A DNA stretch of 64,000 nt, taken from positions 100,559 through 164,558 of the forward strand of contig JXTB01000713.1 in NCBI GenBank assembly GCA_002914805.1, in the 5' to 3' direction. This stretch comes from Parasponia andersonii. Its lineage: Eukaryota > Streptophyta > Magnoliopsida > Rosales > Cannabaceae. The notes under the pieces were generated by a model. It was given only the letters and a program-made list of their open reading frames with translations. It did no database searches and had not been told where the DNA came from. The position numbers and the translations under genes are program-made. Within the stretch, counting starts at the first letter, position 1. Every line of letters begins with the position of its first letter. Positions 1-13,904 of the stretch are shown one piece after another.

Positions 1-832
1 TCATGAAATATTGTATTTACTATAGGATCATATATTTGAGTTCCATTTTAGCATTATGGTATTTAGATCGCTGGCGAGTTGCTACAATGCTAGGTGAGAG
101 ACCTAGGTCCCTGTGCAGGATTTATTAACACATTTTTGGGTAGTGTCAGGATGTTGGGTACCTCTACTAAAGAGATATGACAAGACTGTGATAAGAGGAT
201 GGGAGCTCATACTTATACTTGATTGATTTATGATATGTACAACATGGTGGCTTTAGTTTTGGTTTTGAATACATGATTACTCTTGATCTTGAATATTTGT
301 AAACTTGATTTTAAAGATTTTAGAAAAGTACTAGGCAAGAAGGTTTGAAAAGTTTCATTCATACCAAAAAGGTAATCGAATTCCATATGTGAATGCTCAC
401 CCCTTATTTTTTCCCTCTTAGGTGGTGTGTAGTGTGAGTTGGACAACTCCAGAGCTGAGTGATAAGAGAGAAAGTAGTTACTAATTTAGTAGTTAGTAAC
501 TACATAGTAACTCATATTTGAAATTTTTAACAATATTTAAGGCTTATATTTTGGATTTAGCCTGTATTATCTATTATGTTTACTTGTAATAATAATGATG
601 ATGCATATGTATATTTTGTGAATATTATTAACAATCTACATTTAGTGATGATCACAAACTCTGCAAATTTATATATTGGATTAATTTTATAAATTTTTAC
701 AGAAATTGTCGTTTTGAAACTAGTTGTAGTTTTTCTTAAAAATTGAAATTTCTAAAATTTTCAAAAATAAATTATGAATTTCTACTTGTGAAATTCCTCT
801 TCTACTACTTATCCGGAGTTTGGGTCGTGACA
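1..832 (+). mobile_element. LTR 3' part, long-LTR family, cut by window edge
   Basis: This stretch resembles the right half of the solo LTR at 52253-54416 in order: a block with GGTGAGAGACCTAGGTCCCT near 91, a stretch reading GGATGGGAGCTCAT near 198, a GCTCACCCC block near 395, a TAGGTGGTGT block near 419, and a terminus ending in TTTGGGTCGTGACA at 832. The ...GACA end matches the other copies. The left end lies outside the window, so solo or full-length status is unknown. No coding domain is visible. Assignment to Ty3/gypsy would be a guess from LTR length alone. Confidence 0.75.
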
Positions 833-854
833 ATATATATTTTGGGTCATGACA
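833..854 (+). repeat. 22-bp duplication of LTR terminus
   Basis: Directly after the LTR end at 832, the sequence repeats an ATATATAT run followed by TTTGGGTCATGACA, a near copy of the LTR's last bases, and then another ATATATAT. It is either a small tandem duplication at the insertion edge or the stub of a second insertion. Confidence 0.6.
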
Positions 855-3300
855 ATATATATTTAATTTAGTGAAAAATTAATGGACTAAGTGTTTAACT
901 TAGTGAAACGTTAGCGAAATAGGTGTCTTCTAGTAAAAAGTAAATGGAATAAGTGTCCAATTTAACGAAAACTTAATGAAATACAAATAAGTTAAATGTG
1001 AGACACTTGAGAAAATTTAAAAGCTAAAACGAAAAGTTTAAAGACCGACGGAGTCAGTACTCATTACCCTAGAAAGAAGTAATGTGTCAACATGGAAGAG
1101 ATAATTATGACATTAAAAATATACATGTAATTGAGAAAAATTTGAGTTTTACATTTTTTTTTCATTTTGAAAAAAAAGGAGAAATTTTGATTTTATACAG
1201 TTAAATTTCAAAAAAAAAATTGAAAATTTCTTAATTCTAAATTTTTTTTTAAATACCATTATTTTACAAATTATTAAGATAAGTAATCAGTCAAGATACT
1301 TTACGTAACGAAAGTGATAACTAATTGCATTATACCTCAAGTAACCAACTCCCAATTAATAGAAAGTAACTTTTTTTAAAAGTGTTATTTTTAAACTTTA
1401 AAAAAAAAAGAATAATTCTGAATAAGACCAGGATTTTTACTAGTTTCGATTAATAAAAGGTAACATTTTTCATAAATATTTTTTTAAAGGTTTATATTTA
1501 AAATCTTTAAGAAATTACATATTTCTAATGAAACCAAGATTTTTCAAAAAGCCTATCCAAAATTTTCGAATTCAGTACTCATAAAAAAAAATGTCTACCT
1601 TTTTTAGATCAATTTAAAAATGGCCTTTTTTACACTTATTTAGGTTTTATAAATTTATTTAGGGGAAATTTGACTTTTTATAGTAATTTTTCTAAAAAAA
1701 ATCCCAAATTTTGAAATTTCAAAGGTCATTTTCTTTTTCCAATTACTATACCAACCATAAATAAAATATCCCCGCAATATCAAATCTAAAAGAAATACCG
1801 CAAAAAATTATGGTTACACCAATTACAAATACCGCAATATCTAATCAAAAAGAAACTTATCAGAAATTACTCGGCCATAGAAAAAAATACTTAGCCAGGG
1901 CCTAACTCTCCGACCCAAAAAGTGGGAAGAAATTTGATTTTTTATGGTATTTTTTCAGAAAAATTGAAAAATCCCAGAATTTAAAATTGTTCTGAAAAAT
2001 TCCGCATTTAATTATAAAAATACCATTTTTAAACATATTTAGAAAAATATCACTTTTTATTGATACGTTAGTCGAGTTAGATGACTTAGACAGTTACTAA
2101 GTCACTCTAAATAACTTAACTAGTCGAGTACCATTAAAAATTACCAAATTTTAAAAATTATATTTCTCTAATAGTACTTATAAAAAATGATATTTTTTTA
2201 AATCAATCCGAGATTTTTTAAAGAAATGAGTCCTTACGGAATTTTTCAATTTTTGGTATCTTGGCCTAGAGTTTTGTAAATAGCCCAAAAAGTGGAACAA
2301 GCTAAAACTCAAGACTTGGAAAATTATCAGAAAATACTTACTCTCCGGCCCAAAAGTTTATAACTAATTTTGTAGGGCCTTACCCTAAAGAAGGCGCTTC
2401 CAAAAATTCTCAAAGGCCTAAGCCAAACCCAGGCCTAAGAGGGGGTTTGGAAATAGTTTTCAACCAGCAATAGACGCGCCTCAGTTAGAACCTCACTAGC
2501 TGCGTCATTGCCCCAAGCGCAGGGATGAATTCTACCTGAACTAGCTGCATTTTTGAATTGGACTATACAAATCAGAATGTTTCCCTATCCAATGTGGGAC
2601 AAATGCTAACTACGCTTAGTAACGGTGAACAAAGCTAAAGTGCTCAACCAAACACCAAATGGTCGATATTAACTTGTCCCAAGTCCCTCGGGCCTCGTCC
2701 TTATTTCTTTTACATGATAGTGACATATTTAACGCACTTCCTCGTCGACAGCCAGTAGTCAACTGAAAATTTCTACCTTATTTTGACGTCGCTTTTGCCG
2801 GGTGTGAAGCGTGATGATGTTCTTATGGGTCCTTGGTTTCACATTTTCGTTAGCCAAAGACTAAATTAGGAAAAATAACCATCATTGGTAAGTAGACTTC
2901 TCAGCCGTCCATTACTTACTTTGTTCGAATGGATATTAAAGCTATTTTTATCATCCTCAACAGTTCGCATCAAGCACCAAAAATACAAACGCAATTTCAC
3001 AAAGTTTGGATGCAAAGATAATTTTGGCAACCCAGAAAGAAAAAATTATGTTTACTAATTCATAATGGACTGTAAAGGGATCGGAAATAGGGAATGCTTC
3101 AATTTTATATTCATTCATGTGCTGGTTTACCCAAGATTCAAATATTTGTAAAACGCATTTCTGATACCAAAATCTGCTCTAGTTCTTTTCCACTCTTCCT
3201 GATAATTTATATTTACAACATAAAATCTTTCGTTGCATTGCTAAAGATAACCAGACACCAAAATCAGTTAATGCACAGGTTCACAAAAAAGCTGTAAAAC
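855..3300. other. Intergenic AT-rich region with local duplications
   Basis: No gene is recognisable. Diverged direct repeats are visible: a CCGCAATATC block near 1771 and 1830, a GAAATTTGAYTTTTTATRGTA block near 1666 and 1929, and a CTCTCCGRCCCAAAA block near 1908 and 2341. The 2440-2700 part is less AT-rich and may be an old element remnant. The right end probably holds the 3' UTR of the minus-strand gene ending at 3314. Confidence 0.5.
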
Positions 3301-3313
3301 AACTTTGATAAGC

Positions 3314-6300
3314 TCATAAGAGACTGTTCTGTACAAGGGACTTTAGCTTCTTCACTTCATTCAAAAGAGAAGAATTTCTTTCGCAAGCTTCAGTTAAGAC
3401 CTCCAACCTATTCTCTATGCGGCTGTCTAATGGTGAACCAACTTTCATATTGGATAATTGAGACGTAGCCGGTTCAGCATATTGAATAAGATTCAACATC
3501 ATTACCTGCAATTACGGAAGAGAGCAAGACGTTACAAGTCTCTCCTTCCGATAAAAACTTTCCAGGAACAAGACAAAAATATAGGAAAAGGAACGTTTTT
3601 GTGCATTAGTCATATGGTAAAACAAATTCGCCATGATAAAGGGGACAAGCACAATGGAAGTAAAGGTGGTAAGGCAATGGCGGACACTACTCTAAACAGG
3701 ATACAAAGGTCAAATCAGGAGATTCTTGCTCTCTGTTGAACCATGTTTTCCTTTCTATATTAGTATGAATTCCAAATGAAAATTTTTTACAGCTGAGAGT
3801 AAACACCATTGAGGCATAAATGGACAGTTTCGATGGCAAGCTAGATTACTCTATTTTGCCGAACAGCCAAGGAAATTTAAAACAATCCTCAAAATTTGCT
3901 TACCTCGTGCTGTTGCTTCAGGGAGAAGTCTCGTAGAAGAGACCTCACAAGCTTGTTCCGAAGTAATAACTTATCACCAGTACTGGAATGAAAGAAAAAA
4001 TATGAAAGGTGGTGGAGAACCAACGTGTATGCAACTGTTCCTCGACTTGCAGCTCTGTCGAGGGCGCCAGAAGTCCAGGATTTCACATAAACCTCTAAAA
4101 TATCATCATTATCCTGCAGATTGACAGTTTATTTCCATCAATTAATCGTGTATACTAATTTTTTGACCTAAGAAGTGGATAACATATACAAAACAGAATT
4201 ACACAACTTAATGATCTTCTAAATCAATGTTGAAAGCCACGAAATATTGGATTCAATCCTTGTGGATGCTTTATAAAATGCTTCAACAAATATGTCAAGA
4301 AACTCGATCTAATCCAAACAAAAAATGCCCCCTCCAGCTGGATGGGAAACCATAATTGAACAAGTATACAGGGCGCTTGAGGTTTCAACTCATCTTACTT
4401 GACATACAACATAAGACATGGTCCCGCATAATTTATTTTCCTCGATAAATATTTAAACGTTTCAGCCAGTGAACCAGATTTAAAAAATTTGTTGGCAAAA
4501 GCAATACAAGGATGGCTTTAAAGTGAAATTGGCAACAAAAGCAGGGTATATAATGTCCCATTATTTAAATAGTAAAGACATGAAAACTTCGGTTTTCCTA
4601 ACCTCTTTCGGTTCAAGGTACCCTTCTGCTTCTCCAGAGCAAGACTCCAAGGGTGGAAGAAGCTCAAGGACTCGAGCATTAGTCAATGCATTCCAAGCAG
4701 CAAGCCGAACAGGAGCTTCAACACATCGGTGCAGATAAATTGCAACTTGTCGGCCATAAATTAAATCACCATAAGATATAGCAGAAAACTGCTCCACAAG
4801 AGTTTCAACAAATGTTGAGTAACTGTCATGAATCTCTGATTGAAACCTTAAAAACTCCAGAATGTTGTTATTACTAGTCTCTGATAACAGGTTTGTATTC
4901 TTCTCCAAAGTCATTTCAGCACTTCTAAACCTTGCCTTATCAAGAACAGCACCATAGAGATCTTGCAAAGCTTCAAAAACATCTCTACTCTTGTCCTCCG
5001 CAATCAAACCCATCCCAACAAGCAACACCACAGACAAACAATGCAATTTCCAGACTACTGGTACACTGTGAACCGGAGAAGAGGCACCAGTTGGAAGGAA
5101 ACTTGACATTGCTTCGATACCCAGGAGGAAAAAAAGTCCAGCTTTAGCAACTTCAAGCAAATCACCAGGGTCCTGCATAAGATTTTCTAAATTGGAAGAT
5201 TTTCGAAGACCAGCATGCTTGCTGTTGCAAAGGGTTGAGATTGGACTTAGAAACCAGTTAACGGGTAATGGAAGTCTCTGGTGAGCCCACTCTACAACTA
5301 AGGATGTACAATCTTGAACGCTATTTGATGTGTCCATGTCCTCATATATGGTGTCCAAAGCACCATTACTTTTAGTAAAGGTTTTATTTGTTGAGCAACT
5401 CAAGCTATCAATTGCTTTGCTCTTCTTCTTTACTAGCAGCCATCTATTAACAAAATGCGAAGTTAATATTTTACTAAACAGCAGGTAATCCTCCTCTTTA
5501 TATTCCCAACCAAACAGATTAACACTACTATTAAGGCGAACAAAATGCTGAATACAGCAATCAAGACATTTCAGAATAGGGACATTGACCAAAACTTTAA
5601 ATGCCTTGTCCACGACAGCTCTCTCTCTTGGCCCAGCAATTAAAGATGCTGCTAAGGAAGAATTAATAATTTGCACAGCATATGATACATCTTCGTCTCC
5701 AGGTATATCATATGCAGATGTAAACTGAAAAGTTTCAAGTAGGTCAATGATTAGTCCTGCATCAGCTTGTGCCAACAAAACAGTTGCAGACCAATATCCT
5801 CCACCAGAGACACCCCAGCCAACTCCCACCCCAGGAGCAGGCCCGCCTCTGCCAAATGTCTCACTAGACTGCACAAATTGCCACTCTGAAGTAACTAACT
5901 TCATAAAAATGTTTTGCACGCTTCTCAGTTCGACAAAGGAGCGATTAAATATCCCATCCTTGAGAATTTCCTCATCTCTTGAGAGGCTGTAATTTTGGGA
6001 ACTTTGTACCCCTTTATCAACTAACTGGATCAAGTTATCAATGGTGATGATAGTCTGGAAAATTCCATGAAGGCAACATACAGAAGCTAGTGAGGTTTCA
6101 TAATCATTTTGTTGTCTCAAATGGCATAGTCTTTCAACAAAAGAGCCACCTCCAGCAAGACCTGTCCCAAATTTTGTGTCAATGGCATCCGAAAAACCTA
6201 GAAACTTATTTTTGATAATTTCAAGTCCAACTCTAGGAACAAACTCTGGAAGCCATGGCAGAAGCCAACCACTTTCCGTCTGACTGACAGAATCATCTGG

Positions 6301-9300
6301 GACCATTCTTGTAAGCACTTCTGCAAGCATGCTCATTACAGCTGAATGCATCCACAACAAAGAAGTCACAGATGAATCATGTAAAACATGATTATTACCA
6401 CTGTGTAGATCACCCATCAAGACTATCCACTTCACTGCTGAATCAACCATTGGACCAACATGACTCCAACGCCAGACCTCCATATCATCACCAGCATGTT
6501 CTTGGATTTGATTGCTTTGATGCATCTGTGAAACAAAATTTGGAAGTCTTGTAGCCAAAGCCTTTAGAACAAGGTACGCCTCTGCTGAGATGGAAGAAAA
6601 TTCACCTAGAACACTTTTATCTACAAGCTTTTCAAGTGTAGGTGGATTCAGCCACAGGCATAAGGAAGGGAAAATATCAGAGAAGTATGATACACAATAC
6701 CCATGCTGAATGCAAATCTTCCAGAAACGTAATTGCTCAACCATCAAAGCTGATGAAAATTTACAGTTCTCCAGTCCACTTTTGACCCAGTGGTCAAGAG
6801 ACGAAGTAAATTGATACAAATGGCATGTCATTTTCTGGAAAAACCCATTCTTTATAAATTCCAAACAAATCCTCCTATCAGATCGAGCCAACACCTTAGA
6901 TATACATAACAAAAAATGCAATGACCACGTTAGCGTTCTCTATCCTTATTATAGATAAATAATTAGCTGTAAAATGTACAACTACAACAAAATGAAATGG
7001 CGACCAAAATAATGTGTAGAAAATACTTACCTCTAAAAGTGTAACAGATTTTATCTTAGGAGGATAAATATCCATGTTGTCTTTTACGGTAAATCTGTGT
7101 ACAACTGTCTCAAGAAGTCTTTGGCATTTCATAATTGCATTTGCACATGCTGGGGAATGCCTTGCTATAGCAATAAGTATAGAAATCACACATTCATCCA
7201 AAGCTGCCATAGGATCTGACTGAAACCACAAAATCAATACCTTTAGCAAACAATAAACTTACAATAAGCACTTTCTGAAAACATTATTGCACTCATATCA
7301 ATCACGATATCTCAGTTAAGGGAAATTCCAGGAAAATGCCAAGTATTAACTGGAAGCTTGAGTAGTATTTTTAACACAATTAGTAAAATGTAAAAATCAA
7401 TTCACTGGAGCGCAGCAGACCTCAAGAAGATAGCGAAGCCTTGGAAGGATTCCCATCCTAACCAAACCTGCTGCAAAATCCTGTCCAGCAACCACGACAT
7501 CATCCTGAATTGTATGTTTTTCTTCAGTTTCATCGTCAATAATATCCTCATTAAGAGGAATAATATTTGAAGGCTTAGCATTACACTTCCAGAATCCACC
7601 ACGGAGGAAACCAACATCAATCTCAGGTTTGCTTCGAAACACAGGGGCAGTATAGATGCCCTTCAGAGTAGTTGATTTCTGGAAGCAGATATGTTAAAAA
7701 TTGAAGTAAGAACATTTCGATAAATTACGTTAGAATGGAAAGATGTATATTCAAGAAGGGGGTAAAAATAAAAATACAAACCTCTGAGAAATTGAAGAAG
7801 TTCTCATTCGCATCACATGTCAATATGCGCTGTATGACTTTCACACAAGCTAAAACTACAGAAGTATGGTTATCATCAAGACATATCCTAGAAAACCAAT
7901 AAACTATGAGTTAAATGGTATAACCTTGATGTTAAAAAGAACAAAATAACTAAAGGAGATGCTAAAGAAAGCATGATTATACATTAATGGGAATGTATTC
8001 TCAAATTAAAAATAGAACAATAGCTGTAAAGATCATTGGATAGAATTTACTTTTCTCAATGATCCAATAGTTTGTTAAGTCGTAAACAAATATTCCAACC
8101 AAATGCGTGTGATTAACTATTTTAACAGAAAAATTCCATTAATTTCAGGAATAAGTACGAGGCCCTCAACTCAAGCAAGTCTCCAGGAATGAAACAATCA
8201 CACAACATAGGCATTTTGATGTCATTCACCTCAGTGATAAAACAAGCTCAGGTTCCGGGCCAAGTGCATAAGCCCAAATAGCTTCCCAGTCTGCAAACCC
8301 GTCAACTTTATCCTCATTTCTAATGGAACATCCAACTTGACATCGGTTAATATTGTATATTGACTTATCAAGAACAGCTAACAGCAAATGCAACGCAAGA
8401 GTCCGTTGTCCAGGAATCTAAGACCACACATCAGAGATTTAACAAAATAAACAAAAATAACTGAAATCAGTAGCAAAAGATTATTAACTACTGTATGATC
8501 TATAAACATCTCTAATTACTTGACCCTAGATTCAGAAAATTCTTGAAAAATCCAACCAATCGTTGTATAATTAGAACAATAAAGAAATAATATTTTAACT
8601 GACCACACTTCGGGTGAGCGCCACTGCTTCTTTGATTGTGTAACCTGCTGCCCCAGGATCCCCCTCAGTCCGCAGGAAGTCACGTTCAGCGACACGATCT
8701 TTACAATAAAATATACAGCGGAAAAGATTATTCAGAACTGTATCAATATGAATATCATTTTTCAAGTACTTCAAAAACATTTAATAACCTGAATCAATTC
8801 CCATAACATTTGAAAAATGAAAACAAATGGAGGGGGTTCACAATCTTCTCGTGAGTAATGCTAGTTTCACCCCAAAACACAGGATAACCGAGAGTAATCA
8901 ATCTAAAATTTGTCAATAAGAAACTCTTAGTTACCAAACCTTTATAATTAACTAGGATATCCCCCGTAACATTCCAGGATTATATAACCGGAATTACCTC
9001 TGTAAGCAGGCCATGGTAATCCACGCATAAAAAAAAAGGGTATAATAACTCAGTATGTACTCTAATGACAATTCAATACCAGAAACAACATTTTGAAAGG
9101 GATGGCTTGATCTTACATTGTAAGCCCATAAATTCAAATGACTGATAACAAAACATCTAATGGTTTTTCATTTTATTTGTGACAGTCATCATAATCAAGC
9201 AATGTAAAAGAACAAATAATTTAGACTTACCGGTTTCTGCTATCTGGAGAGGATCACTTTCAATAACAGTCCCCTCCAAGGAAAATCTTAGTCCTCTAAC

Positions 9301-10638
9301 ACTCTCAACTCTCTGGCTCCAAGCACTCCACAAACAGCTACTGGCTGTATTCGGATTTCGTGCATCTCCATTGTCAACTCCACTATGTATTTCGTTTGAG
9401 ATTGTTTTCGTCGCTCTACGGACCATAGAACTATCAGAGACAGACAAAGCTGTCACGTCGTCTGCATCCTCGTTCTTCTGTCCATTATCCGATTCAACAT
9501 CGCTGGCAGTATCCAGGCTTGGAGACTTTTGTTTATTCAGTTTTATTTCACCCCTCTTTTTCAGTAGTCTCAGTAATGCAGGGTCCATCTTCTCCATTAT
9601 CTCAGCTTGGGCCTGAGCAATCTCATCAGGCGTCATTCCCTGTAAGCGCTCACGGTTTTCGGCATCAATTTGACTCTCAAGCGACATGGGTTCTTGTTCA
9701 TTACCAAAATTAGACCCAGAAGAAACTATACTTGAAGTTGAACAATCTTGCTCTCTTCTCTTTAGTCTCTCAGATAATGCAGCATTGTCATGACCCTTAT
9801 TCTCCCCATCAATTTGGCTACACATCGATGCCGGTTCTCGTTCACTTTCGAAGCTAACTGATATGGACTCCTTATAACCATCCTGGTTCCGAAGGTTATC
9901 TTCACTATTACGAGCAGTATAAATTGCTTCTATACCTTTTTCATGATTTTCAGTTTTCCCTGAGTTTAACACATTTCTTTTCGATTTCTCAGCCATGGCT
10001 GACTTCTCACCTGGTACAATCTCTCTCCACCTCCTAAAATCCATGTCCTTCTTCGTCTTCCTCTTCACAGGATTAGCAAAAGGAGCTAAAGGATCAAACT
10101 CCATGGTACTACTATCCTCTTCATGACTTAACCCATCATCTTCATCATCACCACGATCACCATAACCAGCCTTTAGTGGAGCCCAGTGCTGCAAAACCCA
10201 ACAGCGTAAAATTTAAGCTTCGATTAAATACTTAAACAATATAAAAACAAAACTCTTAACATTTTTCCCTTTGTAAAAATTGTGTATTATTTTCCAACAT
10301 TTTCTCGGCAACCAAACACGGTCCTATTCAACCAGAACCTCTGCCCCCGGGGGGGACATACAAATTAAACCAGCCTCAAAAAGAGTGACCGAGCTTACCG
10401 GGCCATGGGAGCGGTGACGAGCAAGAGGAAAAGGAAGGAGGGTAGGGTTTGGGGGCGGAGTGGGGAGAAACGGCTTGGTTGGTGGGTCATCAGAAATACC
10501 CTTCTCCACAATCCTACCAACCAAGTGAGACGCTTCGTCCTCGCTTATCTGGAGCCCACTGGTTCCGAAGCTCTTCGTCTTCGTCTTCTGCTTCGATGAG
10601 GCTTTAGGGTTTCTTTGGGGGCTTTGCTTCTTCTCCAT
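3314..10638 (-). CDS. IYO: RPAP1-family transcription regulator (MINIYO), 10 exons
   Basis: Homolog of RNA polymerase II-associated protein 1. In Arabidopsis, MINIYO enters the nucleus with Pol II, supports elongation and triggers differentiation (family knowledge). Exons I infer: 10638-10399, 10188-9231, 8698-8604, 8417-8230, 7887-7782, 7678-7421, 7219-7031, 6894-4603, 4113-3904, 3505-3314. All junctions are GT-AG and phases agree, giving 1575 aa. The N-terminus is basic (MEKKQSPQRNPKASSKQK) with a SHLVGRIVEKG block. An RPAP1 N-terminal signature (MTPDEIAQAQAEIMEKMDP) lies near residues 264-282, and an RPAP1 C-type block (RGLRFSLEGTVIESDP) near 377-392. The remainder is helical, fitting ARM-like repeats, and one exon encodes 764 residues. 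The C-terminus (SRIENRLEVLTEACERNSS) looks coiled-coil. The length is slightly above that of Arabidopsis MINIYO. No breaks seen. Confidence 0.93.
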
Positions 10639-10744
10639 GAGCGGAGCTATCGCAGGGGAGTGAGAGACGCTTCTGCTGCTGCAACTTCTTCGCCGACTGA
10701 CTTGGATGACCTGCCATTCGCGGCCTCGAGTATTTGAAGAATGT

Positions 10745-10945
10745 CATTGAACGACAATAGAATTAGAAAACGATGTTAATTGAAAGAACGAAAGGTGGAT
10801 AAACGACAACATGAAGGAAAAAGTGGCACGTAAAATCGACAGCAGAACGGGTGAAAAGTAAACAGTGGAAAATGAAAAACGACAAGGATAAAACTCACCA
10901 CACAAAAGAATTTAACGACAATGAAAATTGGAAACGACAAAGAAA
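10745..10945. repeat. Clustered ACGACAA motifs upstream of MINIYO
   Basis: ACGACAA occurs about five times exactly (near 10749, 10802, 10878, 10915, 10933) with several variants, irregularly spaced. It lies 100-300 bp upstream of the MINIYO start codon. It could be a decayed minisatellite or clustered protein-binding sites. Confidence 0.4.
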
Positions 10946-11041
10946 AACCGCACTAGAAAGAAGAAAAACAACAAAATACTGTATAAACGATAGTTTTAGT
11001 TGATGTTGTTCAAGAGAAAGTGACTTACGAGGTAACATCTT

Positions 11042-12115
11042 TTGATTTTAAATGATAATAAGACAAGAAATTATCTCACGATGAGTTTAAATGATTTCAA
11101 TGAGTTACGTAATCGATACAAATTTTTTATTTTGAAAATTAGTATCCTCGAGAAGAAAATTTTTGCTTTTAACAGAAGAACTCGAGGATTTTTAAAGGAA
11201 AAGGAAATCACTAATGAATGTGATTTATGTTGTACTTTGCAAGTTGAACATGCTTCCTTAAATGGGAAAATTTAAGGTTTGACATATGTAGTCCACAAAT
11301 TTACAAATGGAAACAAAAATTTTGATTTAATGCTAGATAGACAAAGATATATTATTAATAAAGGAGGAATAGAATGCAAATTTTTTATAAAATAAAAATA
11401 CCTCAAAAATTACTTTATCGTAACTGCATCATCTTGTGACTCAAAATATGTATGTATTTATTGCAATCAAGATGGATATACAAGTTTTTCGTACTTCATC
11501 AAAAAAATTTATATTTTAGTACCAAACAAGAATGTGTACAAATGAATTTAAAGACTAACCCTAAAGACCCAAAGTTATGTGGGTACCAGAAATCTAATTA
11601 ATCTTTATTGTAGTAATAAACTAGAAAGTGGTTACTCTAAAAACATAACCGATGATTTCACCGAGCTCTTAATGTCTACTATAAAGAATGGTAGATATTT
11701 CATTTAGAGACAATACAAAAAGTACGACCATTGCCATAAATGATATTAGTAAGAACTCTTATCTTTGAGATTGTATTGCTAGAAATCTTATTTACTTAAT
11801 TTTTTTCAAAGTATATTATATCTTTTAGTGATCAAAAAGAATACTTTTATTGTTGATTGGACTTATTTTGAATAAAACACCGATATGATTTTTGATATGA
11901 TCAAAAACCCAACATTGGTTATTTTAGAGTCTTTAGATGTAAATATTTGTTTTCAAATACCAAAAACAACTTAAAAATTTTGATTCAAAATTCAATGTTG
12001 GAACTTTTCTTAGTTATTCTATTACTAGTAATATATAAATAGAGTTTTCAACCAAAAAAAATCATAGTAGTAAAAGAATCTATACATGTGATCATTGATA
12101 AAACTAATGACTCTT
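11042..12115 (+). pseudogene. Decayed Ty1/copia gag-protease-integrase remnant
   Basis: Readable pieces in shifting frames match SIRE-type copia proteins in order. A gag coiled-coil segment lies at about 11085-11275 (ISILEKKIFAF). The pre-knuckle block reads FTNGNKNFDLMLDRQRYI near 11299. A damaged zinc knuckle near 11455 (YCNQDGYTSFS) has lost its later Cys/His ligands, and a NPKDPKLCGYQK linker follows near 11560. The protease active-site region reads ESGYSKNITDD near 11620, where a D-S/T-G triad is expected. An integrase C-terminal region is at 11875-12110 (FDSKFNVGTFLSYS, ESIHVIIDKTND). Many stops and frameshifts, plus a deletion between protease and the integrase end, show it is dead. 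No reverse transcriptase was found. Confidence 0.75.
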
Positions 12116-13862
12116 CCAAGGATAAAAGCGTAGATGATATTGTTATAGGTATGAAATAAAAGTTTAATGAAAGATGATAATTAAGTCAAACCTTAATACA
12201 AATAAGATGAAGAATTTTTAGAAGGATTGTTTGAATGATTTTTTTTGAATTATTATTTATGAGTCTAAATTTGATTGATACATTAATTATTTTTATACAA
12301 TTCAAACAGATTGCACAATGCATATGCTTAAACTCTTATATTTGTGTAAATATTGTATAGTTTTTATATGACAAACACCATGCTTAGTTGAAATATTTTA
12401 TCTATATTTGTGATATATTTGAGCTCAAAATGACATATTACTTGAATTCAATGATTATACTTCGTAACTTTGTCATTTTGAATATGTGTATATGATTTTT
12501 TCATCGTATGTCATTAAGAGAATAAATGTTTAATAAATATTACATTTGAGGTTTCATTAGCTTTCAAGACATGGATTGACATTCTTTGAGCTTCACTGAT
12601 ATTTTAAATTATGTGTTAAGAATTAATGATCTAATGAATTCTTATCTTGAAGTTTTGATGTCTCGTACTTATAACTCTACTATTTGACATTGATATCTCT
12701 CTTATATGAATGATATTTACTTATTTTAGTTATTTAACTTTTGATCATGATTCATATTTTGAGGGGAAGCATATTTATGATTTATTTATGCTAAATAATC
12801 ATATATCTTTTGAATGCATCATTTTTTTTATATACTCTCTATAATTTGATGAAAATGAATGAAAAGAAATTATTTCATTTTGTGCTAAAATGATTTTGGA
12901 TTTCTTCTCTATAATTTACTTGGAGAAGGAGAAATATGTTTTCAACAAGTAAAAATTATGCTAGAGCTTTCATGATATTCAATAGAAATTTTTTCACTTT
13001 GTGCTAGAGCTTTTATGATCTTGATTTGATGTCACTTCTCTATTTTGAATGTGCTAACCTATAATTGTCATACTTATTATCAATAGAGGAAGTTTTTCTA
13101 AAAATTAAAAAGAATACTCTTATTTTCACTTTGTCAATATTTTGTTGCTCAATCTTTTGTTTGATATTATTATTTTTATTTTGAAGATTATTCAACTCTT
13201 GATTCCTCTATATCTCCTAATTGCATAACTTGTCATATTATTTTTCATATGAGAGAAAATTATTTGTGTATTACCTATTCCATATACTCCTATCATGATT
13301 TCAAAGGGGAAGAAAATATAATGAATAAATGTGGGTAGAAAGTTTTTTAAAAATGAACGATACTTTTATAAACTATTCAGAATTTTTTTTTTTTGATGTA
13401 TTGGATTTTCTTGGCAACCTTTTCAACCTTATGCTTTTTTAAAAATATCTTGAAAGATTCATTCATCACGAGACTTCTAGTTTAAAAATTGTTTCTATCT
13501 TTTTAATGATGTTAAAAAGAAGAGAAGATTGTTGATTTATGAATTTTAATGATGTTAAAAAGAAGAGAAGATTGTTGATTTATGACTATAGAGAGAAAAA
13601 GATAAAATGATTTATTCATGAGTGTAGGTATGTTAAGGGGGAGTAATTTGTTTAGCAAATATTTTTATTTAATTTTCTCATAATATGTTTATGTCGCTTA
13701 ATTGAGTTAAAAAGGAAAAATAAGTCTCTTCATACATTGGCAAGCACATTTCGAGGTGGATCTTAAATTATGGTAAGGATTATAATAAACTTGTAAAACT
13801 TCATATTTTCAAATCTATATTGTATATTTTCTTTTATCTCATAAATCAATGTTTGTTATCAA
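12116..13862 (+). mobile_element. Non-coding 3' internal region of copia element
   Basis: Very AT-rich sequence between the integrase remnant and the polypurine tract. No reverse transcriptase or RNase H motif could be read in any frame, so the element is probably a deletion derivative. Short diverged repeats occur, for example TGCTAGAGCTTTYATGAT near 12958 and 13001, and an exact 43-bp tandem duplication is at 13501-13586. Confidence 0.5.
13501..13586. repeat. 43-bp tandem duplication
   Basis: Two nearly identical adjacent copies begin with TTTTAATGATGTTAAAAAGA at 13501 and 13544. The unit contains the purine run AAAAAGAAGAGAAG and ends in TTGATTTATGA. The near identity suggests a recent slip or unequal-exchange event inside the old element. 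Confidence 0.85.
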
Positions 13863-13874
13863 AAAGAGGGAGAT
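13863..13874 (+). other. Polypurine tract of copia element
   Basis: The run AAAGAGGGAGAT sits immediately before TGTTGAGATATT. SIRE-type copia elements usually have a purine-rich primer site ending in GGGAGAT directly before the TGTTG start of the 3' LTR. This fixes the plus orientation and the left edge of the LTR. Confidence 0.75.
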
Positions 13875-13904
13875 TGTTGAGATATTAGAAATTTAATCTT
13901 ACTC

